A DNA stretch of 16,543 nucleotides, taken from assembly GCA_046340555.1 (NCBI GenBank), contig JBKDSL010000121.1:1-16543 (forward strand), read 5' to 3'. The position numbers and the translations under genes were made by a program. The stretch comes from JALRAP01 sp046340555. GTDB taxonomy: Bacteria; Bacteroidota; Bacteroidia; AKYH767-A; OLB10. Of the stretch, positions 1 through 8,097 are shown in pieces. Position 1 is the stretch's first letter. Every line of letters begins with the position of its first letter. Under the pieces are notes generated by a model, which searched no databases, was not told the DNA's origin, and was given only the letters and a program-made list of their open reading frames with translations.

Positions 1-574
1 TCTGGGCTGGGTTCTCGCGCAAAATTCCTTCAAGAATCAAGATATCTTCGTTAACGCGGTCATTTCTCCAAGCGCAGTAGTCGTTCGACTGTAACCAATT
101 CACTCCAACCACTGGGTAGTCGTTATAGGCGGGGTGGCGTAGGTATAACTCAACATAAGGTTCGTTGAAACCAACTTTGGAACGCCAAACAAGGGTGTCG
201 GGCAGCGCTCTTTTGTATACTTCAGGATAATCGGTGCCATACACACGGTCTAACCAATAAAGGTATTCGCGGTAATGTAGGTTTGAAACTTCGGTCTCAT
301 CCATATAAAAAGATGAAACAGTGGCCCTTCTTGGGATATTAGCCCAATCCATGGTGATGTCTTGTTCGGTGCGGCCCATGGAGAAAGTTCCACCTTCGAT
401 GAGTACCAAGCCTGGGCCGGTTTCCTGTTCGGTGTATTCTACTTTCTCGAACCCACCGTTCTTTTCATCATTGTAGTTCCATCCGGTAGAAGAGGATTTT
501 TCCTTGCCTCCGCAGGATGCGAGAAACACCATAGCTGCAAGCAGTAATGGTGTTACAAATGACAATCTTTTCAT
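1..574 (-). CDS. gldJ: Gliding motility / T9SS lipoprotein GldJ (N-terminal part, truncated by window edge)
   Basis: GldJ is an outer-membrane-associated lipoprotein of the Bacteroidota gliding motor and type IX secretion apparatus, related to formylglycine-generating (sulfatase-modifying) enzymes. Only the first 191 codons are present; the gene continues past base 1. The start at 574 (MKRLSFV) gives a lipoprotein signal peptide with lipobox LASC and the lipidated cysteine at residue 21. A Ser/Gly/Asn linker follows, then the FGE-like domain with GLVLIEGGTFSMGR, FYMDETEVSN and a YPVVGVNWLQ block typical of the family. The TGWNYND start of the mature protein and the LPDTLVWRSK segment fit GldJ better than GldK. 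It begins 40 nt after the stop of the porP/sprF-like gene, with no TAnnTTTG box in the gap, so the two are probably one transcript. Recognition comes from remembered family sequence, not a search. Confidence 0.88.
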   Translation of the reverse strand, partial: MKRLSFVTPLLLAAMVFLASCGGKEKSSSTGWNYNDEKNGGFEKVEYTEQETGPGLVLIEGGTFSMGRTEQDITMDWANIPRRATVSSFYMDETEVSNLHYREYLYWLDRVYGTDYPEVYKRALPDTLVWRSKVGFNEPYVELYLRHPAYNDYPVVGVNWLQSNDYCAWRNDRVNEDILILEGILRENPAQ

Positions 575-614
575 GCTAGTATGTTAAATTCTTTAGGTTC
601 CTGTTGATTATAAA

Positions 615-1646
615 CTAGAAGGAAGGACAACTTATTGTCCTGAAGCGCTTCTTTTTAGGTCTGCATTCGAATTGAATGCCTAAGCTGATTTCGTGAGATC
701 CAGCGGTGGCATTGTTTGTTAGCTTTGAAATGGTTACGTCGTAAGAATAGCCAAATTTAAACAATCCTTTTTGAACACCAACTAAGGCGATAAAAGATTC
801 ACCGCTCCAGCTGGCAGTGCCTGCGCCACCAAAGTTGGAACGCATCCACAATCCACCGATCATGGGGGATTTCAATACATAAACGCCTAAGTTAAGTTGG
901 TTTGCGCTTCCTTGTTGCTGATATAAAACGTTGGGAGACACGTATGTTCCCTCGGCACGAGTGGCGGCATAACGATAAACGCGGGTATCTCCAACGGGCA
1001 GCATGGCACCGAAATGGGCTGTAATTTTCATGGGTAAAGCGGATGAACCTTCAACAATAAAGGCTTCATCTGGCTGTGTCAAGTGGTTGACCGCCACCCC
1101 TCCATAAACCTTTGAGCTATAGGCTAATATGCCCGCAGAAAAGTCAGGGTAAGATTTGCTAAGATCGGAAGGGCGATTTTCTTGGGTATTGTAAACGAAA
1201 CCATATCGCGGATCAATCTGGTCTCCGAAATAAAGTTTATCCCAATCCAATTTCTTCTGCATCAAAGTGGCCTGCATACCCATGCGAATTGAGAAGTCGC
1301 GGCTGATATTCAATTGATATGAATACATCCCGCTTATGGAAGTCGTGTTGATGGTGCCGTCTCCCGCCTTATCATTCATAATGATCAACCCCAACCCGCC
1401 AGATAGGTTGTCAACGTGCTGGTCGTAGGAAACAGAAGAAGTGATATAGGTTTTGTTGAGGGCTGGCCACTGGTTTCGGTAATTAATACCGATGCGTGGA
1501 CAGCGTGCGGAACCCGCGAAGGCGGGATTCAAATACAATGGAGCGGCGTAGAACTGGCTAAACTGAGGGTCCTGAGCCTGAGCCTTTTCGGGTAGAAAAG
1601 AAGCTGTCAAAACAAGTAATGCCGCGATTAGAGAGAATGAGCGCAT
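615..1646 (-). CDS. PorP/SprF family type IX secretion system outer-membrane protein
   Basis: PorP/SprF proteins are predicted outer-membrane beta-barrels. Some are core T9SS parts (PorP, with PorK/PorN) and others are dedicated partners of secreted adhesins (SprF with SprB). The start at 1646 gives 343 residues, normal for the family, with a signal peptide ending AQA|QDP (cleavage after residue 24). The mature N-terminus carries QDPQFSQFYAAPLYLNPAFAG, cut here to its key residues QFSQFY, LNPAFAG, then RNQWPAL. The C-terminus ends in a basic stretch followed by CPSF, both family hallmarks. A longer open frame begins with TTG at 1724 and an in-frame ATG at 1697; these add a long hydrophilic stretch before the signal peptide, so 1646 is preferred, though 1697 cannot be excluded. 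It diverges from porU, has a good promoter at 1780-1811, and is followed by gldJ. No large adhesin gene is adjacent, so whether it is a core or accessory member is unknown. Confidence 0.85.
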   Translation of the reverse strand: MRSFSLIAALLVLTASFLPEKAQAQDPQFSQFYAAPLYLNPAFAGSARCPRIGINYRNQWPALNKTYITSSVSYDQHVDNLSGGLGLIIMNDKAGDGTINTTSISGMYSYQLNISRDFSIRMGMQATLMQKKLDWDKLYFGDQIDPRYGFVYNTQENRPSDLSKSYPDFSAGILAYSSKVYGGVAVNHLTQPDEAFIVEGSSALPMKITAHFGAMLPVGDTRVYRYAATRAEGTYVSPNVLYQQQGSANQLNLGVYVLKSPMIGGLWMRSNFGGAGTASWSGESFIALVGVQKGLFKFGYSYDVTISKLTNNATAGSHEISLGIQFECRPKKKRFRTISCPSF

Positions 1647-1779
1647 GTTGATATTGGTTTTGACTGACTTATACGGCAATGCTAAAATAGGTTTCATTGT
1701 TTCAGCTTTCGGCGAAATTGACAAATATTAATAGCTGATAAACAACTTTTTGCGATAGTTTATTGTTAACAGATAAGGG

Positions 1780-1811
1780 CAAAAATAGAAGTAAAAAAAA
1801 TTAATAACCAA
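1780..1811 (-). promoter_or_regulatory. Predicted promoter for the porP/sprF-like gene and gldJ
   Basis: Read on the minus strand, a -33 TTG (plus positions 1809-1811) is followed by a 21-nt spacer and a perfect -7 box TATTTTTG (1780-1787). This matches the Bacteroidota consensus TTG-N17-23-TAnnTTTG. Transcription would begin near 1774, leaving a leader of about 128 nt to the ATG at 1646 or about 77 nt to the ATG at 1697. The region is AT-rich, so chance matches are possible, but both elements and the spacing agree. Confidence 0.55.
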
Positions 1812-1862
1812 AAATAATAATATGATTCAATAAGTGTTATAGTCGCTATGGCGGTGTATGCT

Positions 1863-1870
1863 TACATTTG
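1863..1870 (+). promoter_or_regulatory. Predicted -7 promoter box (TACATTTG) for porU
   Basis: TACATTTG is a perfect match to the Bacteroidota -7 element TAnnTTTG, 23 nt before the proposed porU ATG at 1894. No clear TTG is present at the -33 position. The box lies downstream of the first in-frame ATG (1858), so a transcript from it could not encode that longer start; this supports 1894. Confidence 0.5.
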
Positions 1871-1893
1871 TTGCAATCATTTTCCAAAGGCTT

Positions 1894-4800
1894 ATGTATC
1901 TTAAATACAGTTTTTTAGGGGTTTTTTTCCTCCTTTTTTACGGGGTGGTAAATTCCTTTGCGCAGGCATCCAAGCCACAAAAAATTGATTTGGTTTGGGG
2001 TAATGACGTGGACCTGACATCCGAAGGTCTTCAAGGTCAGAGCATGATGCAATTTGAGGGGGCTCAATATGATGGTTCAGCCAATTCCTTTCCTTATTAC
2101 GTAAAACGGATTCCCAATCCCTTCCTTGGTTATAAAGCGGTTGCTTCTATTACAAATGCCCTTTACTTAGATCTCGAAACCAGTTCTCTCGTCGACTGGT
2201 CCAAGGTGCAGCAGCAACCAGTAGTAACTTCAGATGTGCTCTATGAAAAAAAACAAGAGTATCTGGCAATCTCCGTTTTGCCTTTCAGGATAGATGTTAC
2301 CGGTCGAAAGCAAAAGCTAATTTCGTTCGAACTTCAATATTCGCAGGGAGAATATTTATTCAAAGGTTCAGCTAGATTTGGTTCCGCCACATCCTCCAAT
2401 AGTGTTTTGGCATCAGGTAACTGGGTCAAGATAGCTGTTTCGCAAACCGGTATTCACAAAATCACTTCCAACCAGCTTTCCCAATTCGGCCTAGACCCCT
2501 CTCAAACCGACCCCAATCAAATCCGATTGTTTGGCAATGGTGGAGGTATGCTACCTAGGTTGAACAGCAAATTCCGTCATGATGATTTGGCTGAAAACGC
2601 CATTGAAGTTTACGACGGCGGAACCCCTGGAAGATTTGATGATGGCGATTATATCTTGTTTTACGGTGAGGCGCCTACATCCTGGTCACTTGATGCAAAT
2701 ACCGGAAAGTTTGTTCACGAGCTTAATCTGCTTTCCGATTATACATATTATTTCCTGACTCCTGAACTCAGTCTTTCTACAACTCCCAAGAGGATTATCA
2801 GTAGGGCTTCTTCTGCACAGCTTTCAAATAATAATGTAACCGATTTCGATGATCGCCAATACCACGAGGTAGAGCGGGTCAATTTCATCAAATCGGGTAG
2901 GCAGTGGTACGGAGAGCAATTTGACGTGGACCTTACACAGTCTTTTAACTTCAGCTTTCCCAATATTGACCTTACTACGCCGGTCCATGTGAAATCCAAC
3001 CTGATTGCTCGTTCTTTTTCGCCAAGCTATTTCAGGATGAATTACAACGGACAAACAATTTTACAGCAAAACGTGCCGGCCGTTGGTACTTCATACACCT
3101 CCGATTTCGCTGATGAAAACATATCCTCTGTTACTTTAAATCCTACAGGGGCCGACGTAAACCTGTCATTAACATATTTCCCCACAACATCCACTTCAGT
3201 GGGATATCTGAATAGTTTGATCGTTAATGCTCGTAGATCACTGGTGATGACGGGCTCTCAGATGTCATTCAGAAACATTGCATCCGCCACACCAGGAAAA
3301 GTATCCCAATTCACTATCTCGGGAGTGCTCAACAACCTTCGTATTTGGGACGTAACCGACCCCACGAATGTGGTTCAGCAACTGACCGATGCCCCCGGCG
3401 ATTTTGTCGTTGGCACCGACTCGCTTATAGAATTCGTAGCATTCAACGGAAGTTCATTTAATACGCCGGCTTTTGCAGGAAGGGTTTCGAACCAGAATCT
3501 TCATGGATTAGCAGCTGTTGACATGGTCATCATTACCCATCCCGATTTCGAGTCAGAAGCTTCGCGCCTTGCCGATTTCCATCGAAATGAAAATAATTTA
3601 CGTGTTGCATTGGTAAGACCTCAAGAGATTTACAATGAATTCTCATCCGGTGCTGCGGACTTAGTGGCTATACGTGATTTCATGAGGATGTTTTATAACC
3701 GCGCGACAAATCCAGCTGACCTACCCAAATACTTGTTGTTGTTTGGTGATGGATCCTATGACAACAAAGGAACGGGAGAGTCGAACACTAATTTCATCCC
3801 AACCTACCAATCACTGAATTCGATTTCTCTCATTCGTTCTTATGTTTCCGATGATTTTTTTGGTTTCTTGGATGACCAGGAAGGTGATTGGGACGACGCT
3901 TTCACGGATTTACTGGACGTGGCTGTTGGACGTTTTCCTGTGAAGAATCTTTCAGAGGCTCGTATTGTTGTGAATAAGACGATCGACTACGCTACGCCGG
4001 GAATAGTTTCTGATGCCACATCTTTATCTACTTGCTCCGAATCATCCACTACTTCACTTGGTGATTGGCGAAATGTCATTTGTTTTATTGCGGATGATGA
4101 GGATTCGGGGCTGCATTTGAATCAATCGAACGGACTTGCCACGTATGTCCGTAACAACCATCCTGAATTCAACATCGATAAGATTTTCATCGATTCTTAT
4201 AACCAGGTTTCTACTCCTGGTGGACAGCGATATCCTTCCGTGAATGAAGCTATAAGCAGGCGGGTCGACAAAGGAGCTTTGGTGATCAACTATACCGGAC
4301 ACGGTGGCGAAACGGGTTGGACAGCCGAACGCATCTTAGACAATACTATGGTTCGCTCTTGGAAAAACAAGCGCAAATTGCCTTTATTCATCACCGCCAC
4401 GTGTGAGTTCAGTCGATATGACGACCCAGGAAGGACATCGACAGGTGAATTGGTGCTTATCGAGAGCGAGGCTGGAGGTGTTGCACTGATGACTACAACA
4501 CGTTTGGTGTATGCCGCCCAAAACGGAGTCTTGAACTCGGTAATGATGAATCATCTTTTTGATGAAATCAATGGTGAGCAACAACGATTAGGCGATGTTT
4601 ACGTAACGGTCAAGAATGACAATAGTGTATTGTCAGGTGGAATCAACCCAAGGAACTTTTCCCTGTTGGGCGACCCTGCATTGCAATTGTGTGTGCCGCG
4701 TTACGATGTTATAACCACTGCCATCAATGGAAATGTTCCTGTTGCCAATAACGACACCTTGTCTGCGCTTCGTAAAGTCACAATATCGGGTGAGGTTAGG

Positions 4801-5778
4801 CAGAACGGACAAAAGCTATCAGGCTTCAATGGTATTGTTTACCCAACCGTTTTCGACAAGGAAGAAATTGTTTCAACGCTGGGCAATGATCCTTCCAGTC
4901 CGGTCATAAATTTTTCTCTTCGGAAAAATGCCGTTTATAGAGGTAAGGCAAGTGTCAGCAACGGAGAGTTTTCCTTCACCTTTGTTGTACCTCGAGACAT
5001 TGCCTATAACATCGGAAGAGGTCGTATCAGTTATTATGCCCACAACGGTGTGGAAGACGCCACAGGAAATTATGACAGTGTGATGGTTGGGGGATTCTTT
5101 GCCAATGGAAATGTGGATTCTGAAGGTCCACAAGTCAAACTGTTTCTGAATGATGAGAAGTTTGTTTATGGTGGATACACCGACGAGAATCCCGTGATTT
5201 TGGCAATTGTTGCCGACTCCAACGGGGTCAACACGGTTGGCAACGGAGTAGGTCACGATATCACAGCCACTATCGATAACGACCCTAACCGCATTTTTAC
5301 CTTGAATGATTATTACGAGTCTGATCTCGATGACTACACCAAAGGGCGAGTGGTATATCCATTGAACGGTTTGGTGGATGGCAAACACACACTGAAGTTC
5401 AAAGTTTGGGATATCTACAATAACTCCTCCGAGGTGACTACCGAGTTCACTGTAGCCGAATCAGCCAAGCTCGCTTTGGAGCGTGTTTTAAACTATCCCA
5501 ATCCTTTTACAACAAAAACGTCATTCTTCTTTGAGCACAACCGCCCGTGCGGCGATTTGGATGTTCAAATACAGATATTCACGGTTTCAGGTAGGTTAAT
5601 CAAGACTATCAATCGGGCAATATCCTGTGAAGGATACCGTTACGATGGAATGGAATGGGATGGAAGGGATGAATTCGGTGACCCCATAGGGCGTGGTGTT
5701 TATGTCTATCGACTGAAAATCAGGGACGAATCCGGTAGCGTTGCCGACAAGTACGAGAAGCTGGTTGTCCTCAAGTGA
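1894..5778 (+). CDS. porU: Type IX secretion system sortase PorU (gingipain-type C25 peptidase)
   Basis: PorU is the cell-surface sortase of T9SS: it removes the C-terminal sorting domain of cargo and attaches cargo to anionic lipopolysaccharide, working with PorV. The start at 1894 (MYLKYSF) gives 1294 residues, a usual PorU length, and a clean signal peptide ending near SFA|QA; the ATG at 1858 would bury that signal and overlaps a -7 box. A beta-rich N-terminal region precedes the C25 domain at about residues 540-935. Its catalytic pair is visible: His803 in NYTGHGGETGW and Cys837 in TATCEFSRYDDP, followed by STGELVL. An Ig-like, beta-rich region comes next, and from about residue 1193 a T9SS C-terminal domain (LNYPNPF, FTVSGRLI, GVYVYRLK, ending LVVLK), which PorU is known to keep. 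It is divergent from porP/sprF-gldJ and 48 nt upstream of porV. Confidence 0.93.
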   Translation: MYLKYSFLGVFFLLFYGVVNSFAQASKPQKIDLVWGNDVDLTSEGLQGQSMMQFEGAQYDGSANSFPYYVKRIPNPFLGYKAVASITNALYLDLETSSLVDWSKVQQQPVVTSDVLYEKKQEYLAISVLPFRIDVTGRKQKLISFELQYSQGEYLFKGSARFGSATSSNSVLASGNWVKIAVSQTGIHKITSNQLSQFGLDPSQTDPNQIRLFGNGGGMLPRLNSKFRHDDLAENAIEVYDGGTPGRFDDGDYILFYGEAPTSWSLDANTGKFVHELNLLSDYTYYFLTPELSLSTTPKRIISRASSAQLSNNNVTDFDDRQYHEVERVNFIKSGRQWYGEQFDVDLTQSFNFSFPNIDLTTPVHVKSNLIARSFSPSYFRMNYNGQTILQQNVPAVGTSYTSDFADENISSVTLNPTGADVNLSLTYFPTTSTSVGYLNSLIVNARRSLVMTGSQMSFRNIASATPGKVSQFTISGVLNNLRIWDVTDPTNVVQQLTDAPGDFVVGTDSLIEFVAFNGSSFNTPAFAGRVSNQNLHGLAAVDMVIITHPDFESEASRLADFHRNENNLRVALVRPQEIYNEFSSGAADLVAIRDFMRMFYNRATNPADLPKYLLLFGDGSYDNKGTGESNTNFIPTYQSLNSISLIRSYVSDDFFGFLDDQEGDWDDAFTDLLDVAVGRFPVKNLSEARIVVNKTIDYATPGIVSDATSLSTCSESSTTSLGDWRNVICFIADDEDSGLHLNQSNGLATYVRNNHPEFNIDKIFIDSYNQVSTPGGQRYPSVNEAISRRVDKGALVINYTGHGGETGWTAERILDNTMVRSWKNKRKLPLFITATCEFSRYDDPGRTSTGELVLIESEAGGVALMTTTRLVYAAQNGVLNSVMMNHLFDEINGEQQRLGDVYVTVKNDNSVLSGGINPRNFSLLGDPALQLCVPRYDVITTAINGNVPVANNDTLSALRKVTISGEVRQNGQKLSGFNGIVYPTVFDKEEIVSTLGNDPSSPVINFSLRKNAVYRGKASVSNGEFSFTFVVPRDIAYNIGRGRISYYAHNGVEDATGNYDSVMVGGFFANGNVDSEGPQVKLFLNDEKFVYGGYTDENPVILAIVADSNGVNTVGNGVGHDITATIDNDPNRIFTLNDYYESDLDDYTKGRVVYPLNGLVDGKHTLKFKVWDIYNNSSEVTTEFTVAESAKLALERVLNYPNPFTTKTSFFFEHNRPCGDLDVQIQIFTVSGRLIKTINRAISCEGYRYDGMEWDGRDEFGDPIGRGVYVYRLKIRDESGSVADKYEKLVVLK

Positions 5779-5800
5779 TGCCCGTTCCATCTATTTGAAT

Positions 5801-5808
5801 TATATTTG
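5801..5808 (+). promoter_or_regulatory. Predicted -7 promoter box (TATATTTG) for porV
   Basis: TATATTTG matches TAnnTTTG perfectly in the 48-nt gap between porU and porV, 18 nt before the porV ATG. No good TTG lies at the -33 spacing, so this may be a weak or secondary promoter that adds porV expression to read-through from porU. Confidence 0.4.
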
Positions 5809-5826
5809 TCAACCATTTAACAAGTT

Positions 5827-7023
5827 ATGAAAAGCATTTTCAAAAGCACTTTTGTGCTGACGGTTTTCTTGTCAATTGCAACAGCTCCATCTCAAGCCCA
5901 ATACAATCGAGATGATTTATTGGGTCAACTAAATACCATCACCACAGCGGTTCCATTTCTGATCATTTCCCCTGACGCACGCGCAGGAGGGATGGGAGAT
6001 GCCGGTGTTGCTAGTGCCGCCGACGTTAATTCCATCCATTGGAATCCTGCCAAGTTGGCCTTTATGGATCAAAAGATGGCTTTCGGTGTTTCGTATACAC
6101 CTTGGTTGAGAAAACTGGTTCCCGATATCAATTTAGCATATGTTTCCTTCGCTAAACAACTCAAGGGCGACCAAGCGTTGGGCGCCTCATTGCGTTATTT
6201 TTCGCTTGGCAACATTACTTTTACTGATGGTTCAGGTAACGAAATCGGTCAATTTGATCCTGCCGAGTTCGCTTTTGATATTGCCTATTCCAGGAAACTG
6301 AGTGAAAACATATCTGGTGGAATAGCCTTAAGATACATCAACTCTAACCTAACAGGAGGGTTTACGGTTGAGAACAATGCCACCAAGGCCGGACAGTCTG
6401 TTGCGGCCGACATCAGCGGATTCTATCGCAAAGAAATAGAAATCGGCAAGAAAGATGCAGATCTTTCTGTCGGTCTGAGCATTTCCAACATCGGATCAAA
6501 GATTTCTTATACGGAAACAGGTCGTAAGGATTTCATTCCAATCAATCTACGTTTTGGGCCAGCTCTTAATTTGAAATTGAACGAATACAATGAATTGGCT
6601 TTCGTTGTGGATATCAATAAGCTTTTGGTGCCCACACCCCCAATCTATTCGGATTCACTCAGCAACGGAGAACAACAAATTCTATACGGTAACAGTCCAG
6701 ATGTAAGTGTTGCTCAAGGTATCTTTCAATCTTTTGGTGACGCTCCCAATGGCACCAAAGAGGAATTGCAAGAAATCAATATAGCGGGTGGATTGGAATA
6801 CTGGTATGATCGTCAATTCGCGTTCAGAGCCGGTTATTTTTTCGAACACGAGAACAAGGGAAATCGCAAATATTTTACCCTCGGCGCAGGTTTGAAATAC
6901 AACGTTTTTGGTTTAGACTTCGCTTACCTCATTCCTACGGATCAAAGGAATCCACTCGAAAACACGCTCCGATTCTCCATTACCTTCGATTTTAATCGAA
7001 GCGATAATAATGATGAAGAGTAA
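5827..7023 (+). CDS. porV: Type IX secretion system outer-membrane protein PorV
   Basis: PorV (also LptO) is a FadL-like outer-membrane beta-barrel. It takes folded cargo from the SprA translocon by binding the sorting domain and passes it to PorU. The 398-residue length is normal. The signal peptide ends SQA|QYN (cleavage after residue 24). The mature N-terminus has the family-defining block VPFLIISPDARAGGMGDAG followed by DVNSIHWNPAKLAF. Alternating amphipathic strands run to a terminal strand ending FSITFDF, a typical barrel closure, followed by an acidic Asn/Asp/Glu tail. It directly follows porU, a neighbourhood seen in other T9SS bacteria. ispF begins 9 nt downstream, so porV, ispF and cdd are probably co-transcribed. 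Confidence 0.94.
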   Translation: MKSIFKSTFVLTVFLSIATAPSQAQYNRDDLLGQLNTITTAVPFLIISPDARAGGMGDAGVASAADVNSIHWNPAKLAFMDQKMAFGVSYTPWLRKLVPDINLAYVSFAKQLKGDQALGASLRYFSLGNITFTDGSGNEIGQFDPAEFAFDIAYSRKLSENISGGIALRYINSNLTGGFTVENNATKAGQSVAADISGFYRKEIEIGKKDADLSVGLSISNIGSKISYTETGRKDFIPINLRFGPALNLKLNEYNELAFVVDINKLLVPTPPIYSDSLSNGEQQILYGNSPDVSVAQGIFQSFGDAPNGTKEELQEINIAGGLEYWYDRQFAFRAGYFFEHENKGNRKYFTLGAGLKYNVFGLDFAYLIPTDQRNPLENTLRFSITFDFNRSDNNDEE

Positions 7024-7032
7024 TCCATTTCT

Positions 7033-7512
7033 ATGAAGATTCGCGTTGGTATGGGTTTCGATGTGCATCGGCTCAAAGAGGGTCGTAAGTGCATCATCGG
7101 TGGTGTCGAAATCCCGCACCACGCCGGTCCCGATGGACATTCTGACGCCGATGTGTTGATTCATGCCATCTGTGACGCACTTTTAGGTGCAGCCGGCTTG
7201 CGCGATATCGGTTTCCATTTCCCTGATACGGATGCTACATACAAATCGATAGACAGTAAGATTTTATTGAGACGGGTTGTTGCATTACTGCATGATAAAG
7301 GATTTTCTATTGGCAACATCGATTCCACATTGGTAATGGAACAGCCACGAATCAACCCTCATGTGGAGACGATGAAACAGGTTTTGTCTGAAGTGATAGG
7401 CATTGACGTCGAGGACATCGCCATCAAGGCCACTACCAACGAGAAAATGGGTTTCATAGGGCGCAATGAGGGTGTTACAGCCTATGCCGTGGCACTCATA
7501 TCCAAAAACTGA
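7033..7512 (+). CDS. ispF: 2-C-methyl-D-erythritol 2,4-cyclodiphosphate synthase
   Basis: IspF converts CDP-methylerythritol 2-phosphate to the cyclodiphosphate and releases CMP, in the cytosolic MEP pathway to isoprenoid precursors. The 159-residue protein is full length. The divalent metal ligands Asp10 and His12 (GFDVHR) and His44 are in place, as are the substrate-loop residues His36-Ser37 (GHSDAD) and Asp58 (GLRDIG). The cytidine-binding segment Thr134-Thr135-Asn-Glu137 is followed by the conserved GFIGRNEG. It starts 9 nt after porV and ends 3 nt before cdd, with no promoter box in either gap, so it probably depends on porV transcription. Confidence 0.96.
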   Translation: MKIRVGMGFDVHRLKEGRKCIIGGVEIPHHAGPDGHSDADVLIHAICDALLGAAGLRDIGFHFPDTDATYKSIDSKILLRRVVALLHDKGFSIGNIDSTLVMEQPRINPHVETMKQVLSEVIGIDVEDIAIKATTNEKMGFIGRNEGVTAYAVALISKN

Positions 7513-7515
7513 AGG

Positions 7516-8004
7516 ATGCAAAACATTTCACACGAGATCAAATACAAGCTGTACGATACTTCGGCTGAGCTAGAGTTGCAAGACCGCGAACTTTTGGAAG
7601 CAGCAGTAGCTGCATCGGATACCGCTTATGCGCCATATTCCGGTTTTCATGTGGGCGCTGCCGTTTTGCTGGAAACGGGCGAGGTAGTTCAAGGGAGTAA
7701 CCAAGAGAATGCAGCTTATCCATCAGGTTTATGTGCGGAGCGCGTTGCCTTGTTTGCCGCTGCTTCGCAGCATCCGGAAACCACCATCAAGGCTGTGGCC
7801 ATCACTGCCTGCTTTCATGATACCGATGAGCTTCTGGCTGTTAGTCCGTGCGGCGATTGCCGCCAGGTTATGGCCGAGTACGAACATCGTTATCAATCAC
7901 CTATCCGCATGATCCTCACCGCTGGCAGTGGCAAGGTGATGGTCATTGATGATGCCAAGACCTTGCTTCCTTTGATGTTTAACGCTGACAATTTAAAGCG
8001 TTGA
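7516..8004 (+). CDS. cdd: Cytidine deaminase
   Basis: This enzyme deaminates cytidine and deoxycytidine to uridine and deoxyuridine in pyrimidine salvage. At 162 residues it is close to the short, tetrameric type. The N-terminal YAPYSGFHVGAAV block and NQENAAYPSGLCAER contain the zinc ligand Cys73 and the catalytic Glu75; SPCGDCRQ supplies the other zinc ligands, Cys112 and Cys115. The start lies 3 nt after the ispF stop, so translational coupling is likely. Downstream lies the 93-nt region with a palindrome and the pdhA -7 box; no convincing terminator with a T-tract follows. Confidence 0.94.
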   Translation: MQNISHEIKYKLYDTSAELELQDRELLEAAVAASDTAYAPYSGFHVGAAVLLETGEVVQGSNQENAAYPSGLCAERVALFAAASQHPETTIKAVAITACFHDTDELLAVSPCGDCRQVMAEYEHRYQSPIRMILTAGSGKVMVIDDAKTLLPLMFNADNLKR

Positions 8005-8023
8005 AGCGAATCTTGAAGGTTAA

Positions 8024-8038
8024 TTGACTAATAGTCAA
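8024..8038. promoter_or_regulatory. Perfect 7-1-7 palindrome, candidate operator upstream of pdhA
   Basis: TTGACTA at 8024-8030 and TAGTCAA at 8032-8038 form a perfect inverted repeat around one central base. It lies in the only non-coding stretch between cdd and pdhA, centred about 52 nt upstream of the start predicted from the -7 box at 8069. That placement suits an activator or upstream regulator. It is not followed by a T-tract, and a hairpin would have too small a loop, so a terminator is unlikely. The cognate regulator is unknown. Confidence 0.4.
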
Positions 8039-8068
8039 AGCCCAAGCCTCTAGCAAGTTGCTTTTTCC

Positions 8069-8076
8069 TATTTTTG
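8069..8076 (+). promoter_or_regulatory. Predicted -7 promoter box (TATTTTTG) for pdhA-pdhC
   Basis: TATTTTTG is a perfect TAnnTTTG match, 21 nt before the pdhA ATG. There is no TTG at the expected -33 spacing, which would fit a promoter needing an activator, possibly one acting through the palindrome at 8024-8038. The box overlaps an in-frame TTG codon at 8074, ruling that out as the start. Confidence 0.5.
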
Positions 8077-8097
8077 TACCAAATTGTTTACCAAGTC

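Noticed and set aside
362..547. A 61-codon plus-strand open frame inside gldJ
   Set aside because: It lies antisense to the conserved FGE-like coding region of gldJ, has no promoter or family features, and is explained as a shadow of that gene.
1858..1893. Longer porU start at the ATG of 1858
   Set aside because: It puts twelve residues before a complete signal peptide, and a perfect -7 box (1863-1870) lies inside this extension.
4873..5388. A 171-codon minus-strand open frame inside porU
   Set aside because: It is antisense to the Ig-like region of porU, has an unnatural composition and no signal peptide or recognisable motif. Long antisense frames are common opposite genes of this codon use.
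8024..8038. The pdhA palindrome as a canonical FNR or PdhR site
   Set aside because: FNR needs TTGAT-N4-ATCAA and PdhR needs TTGGT-N3-ACCAA; this site has C and G at the discriminating positions and different spacing.
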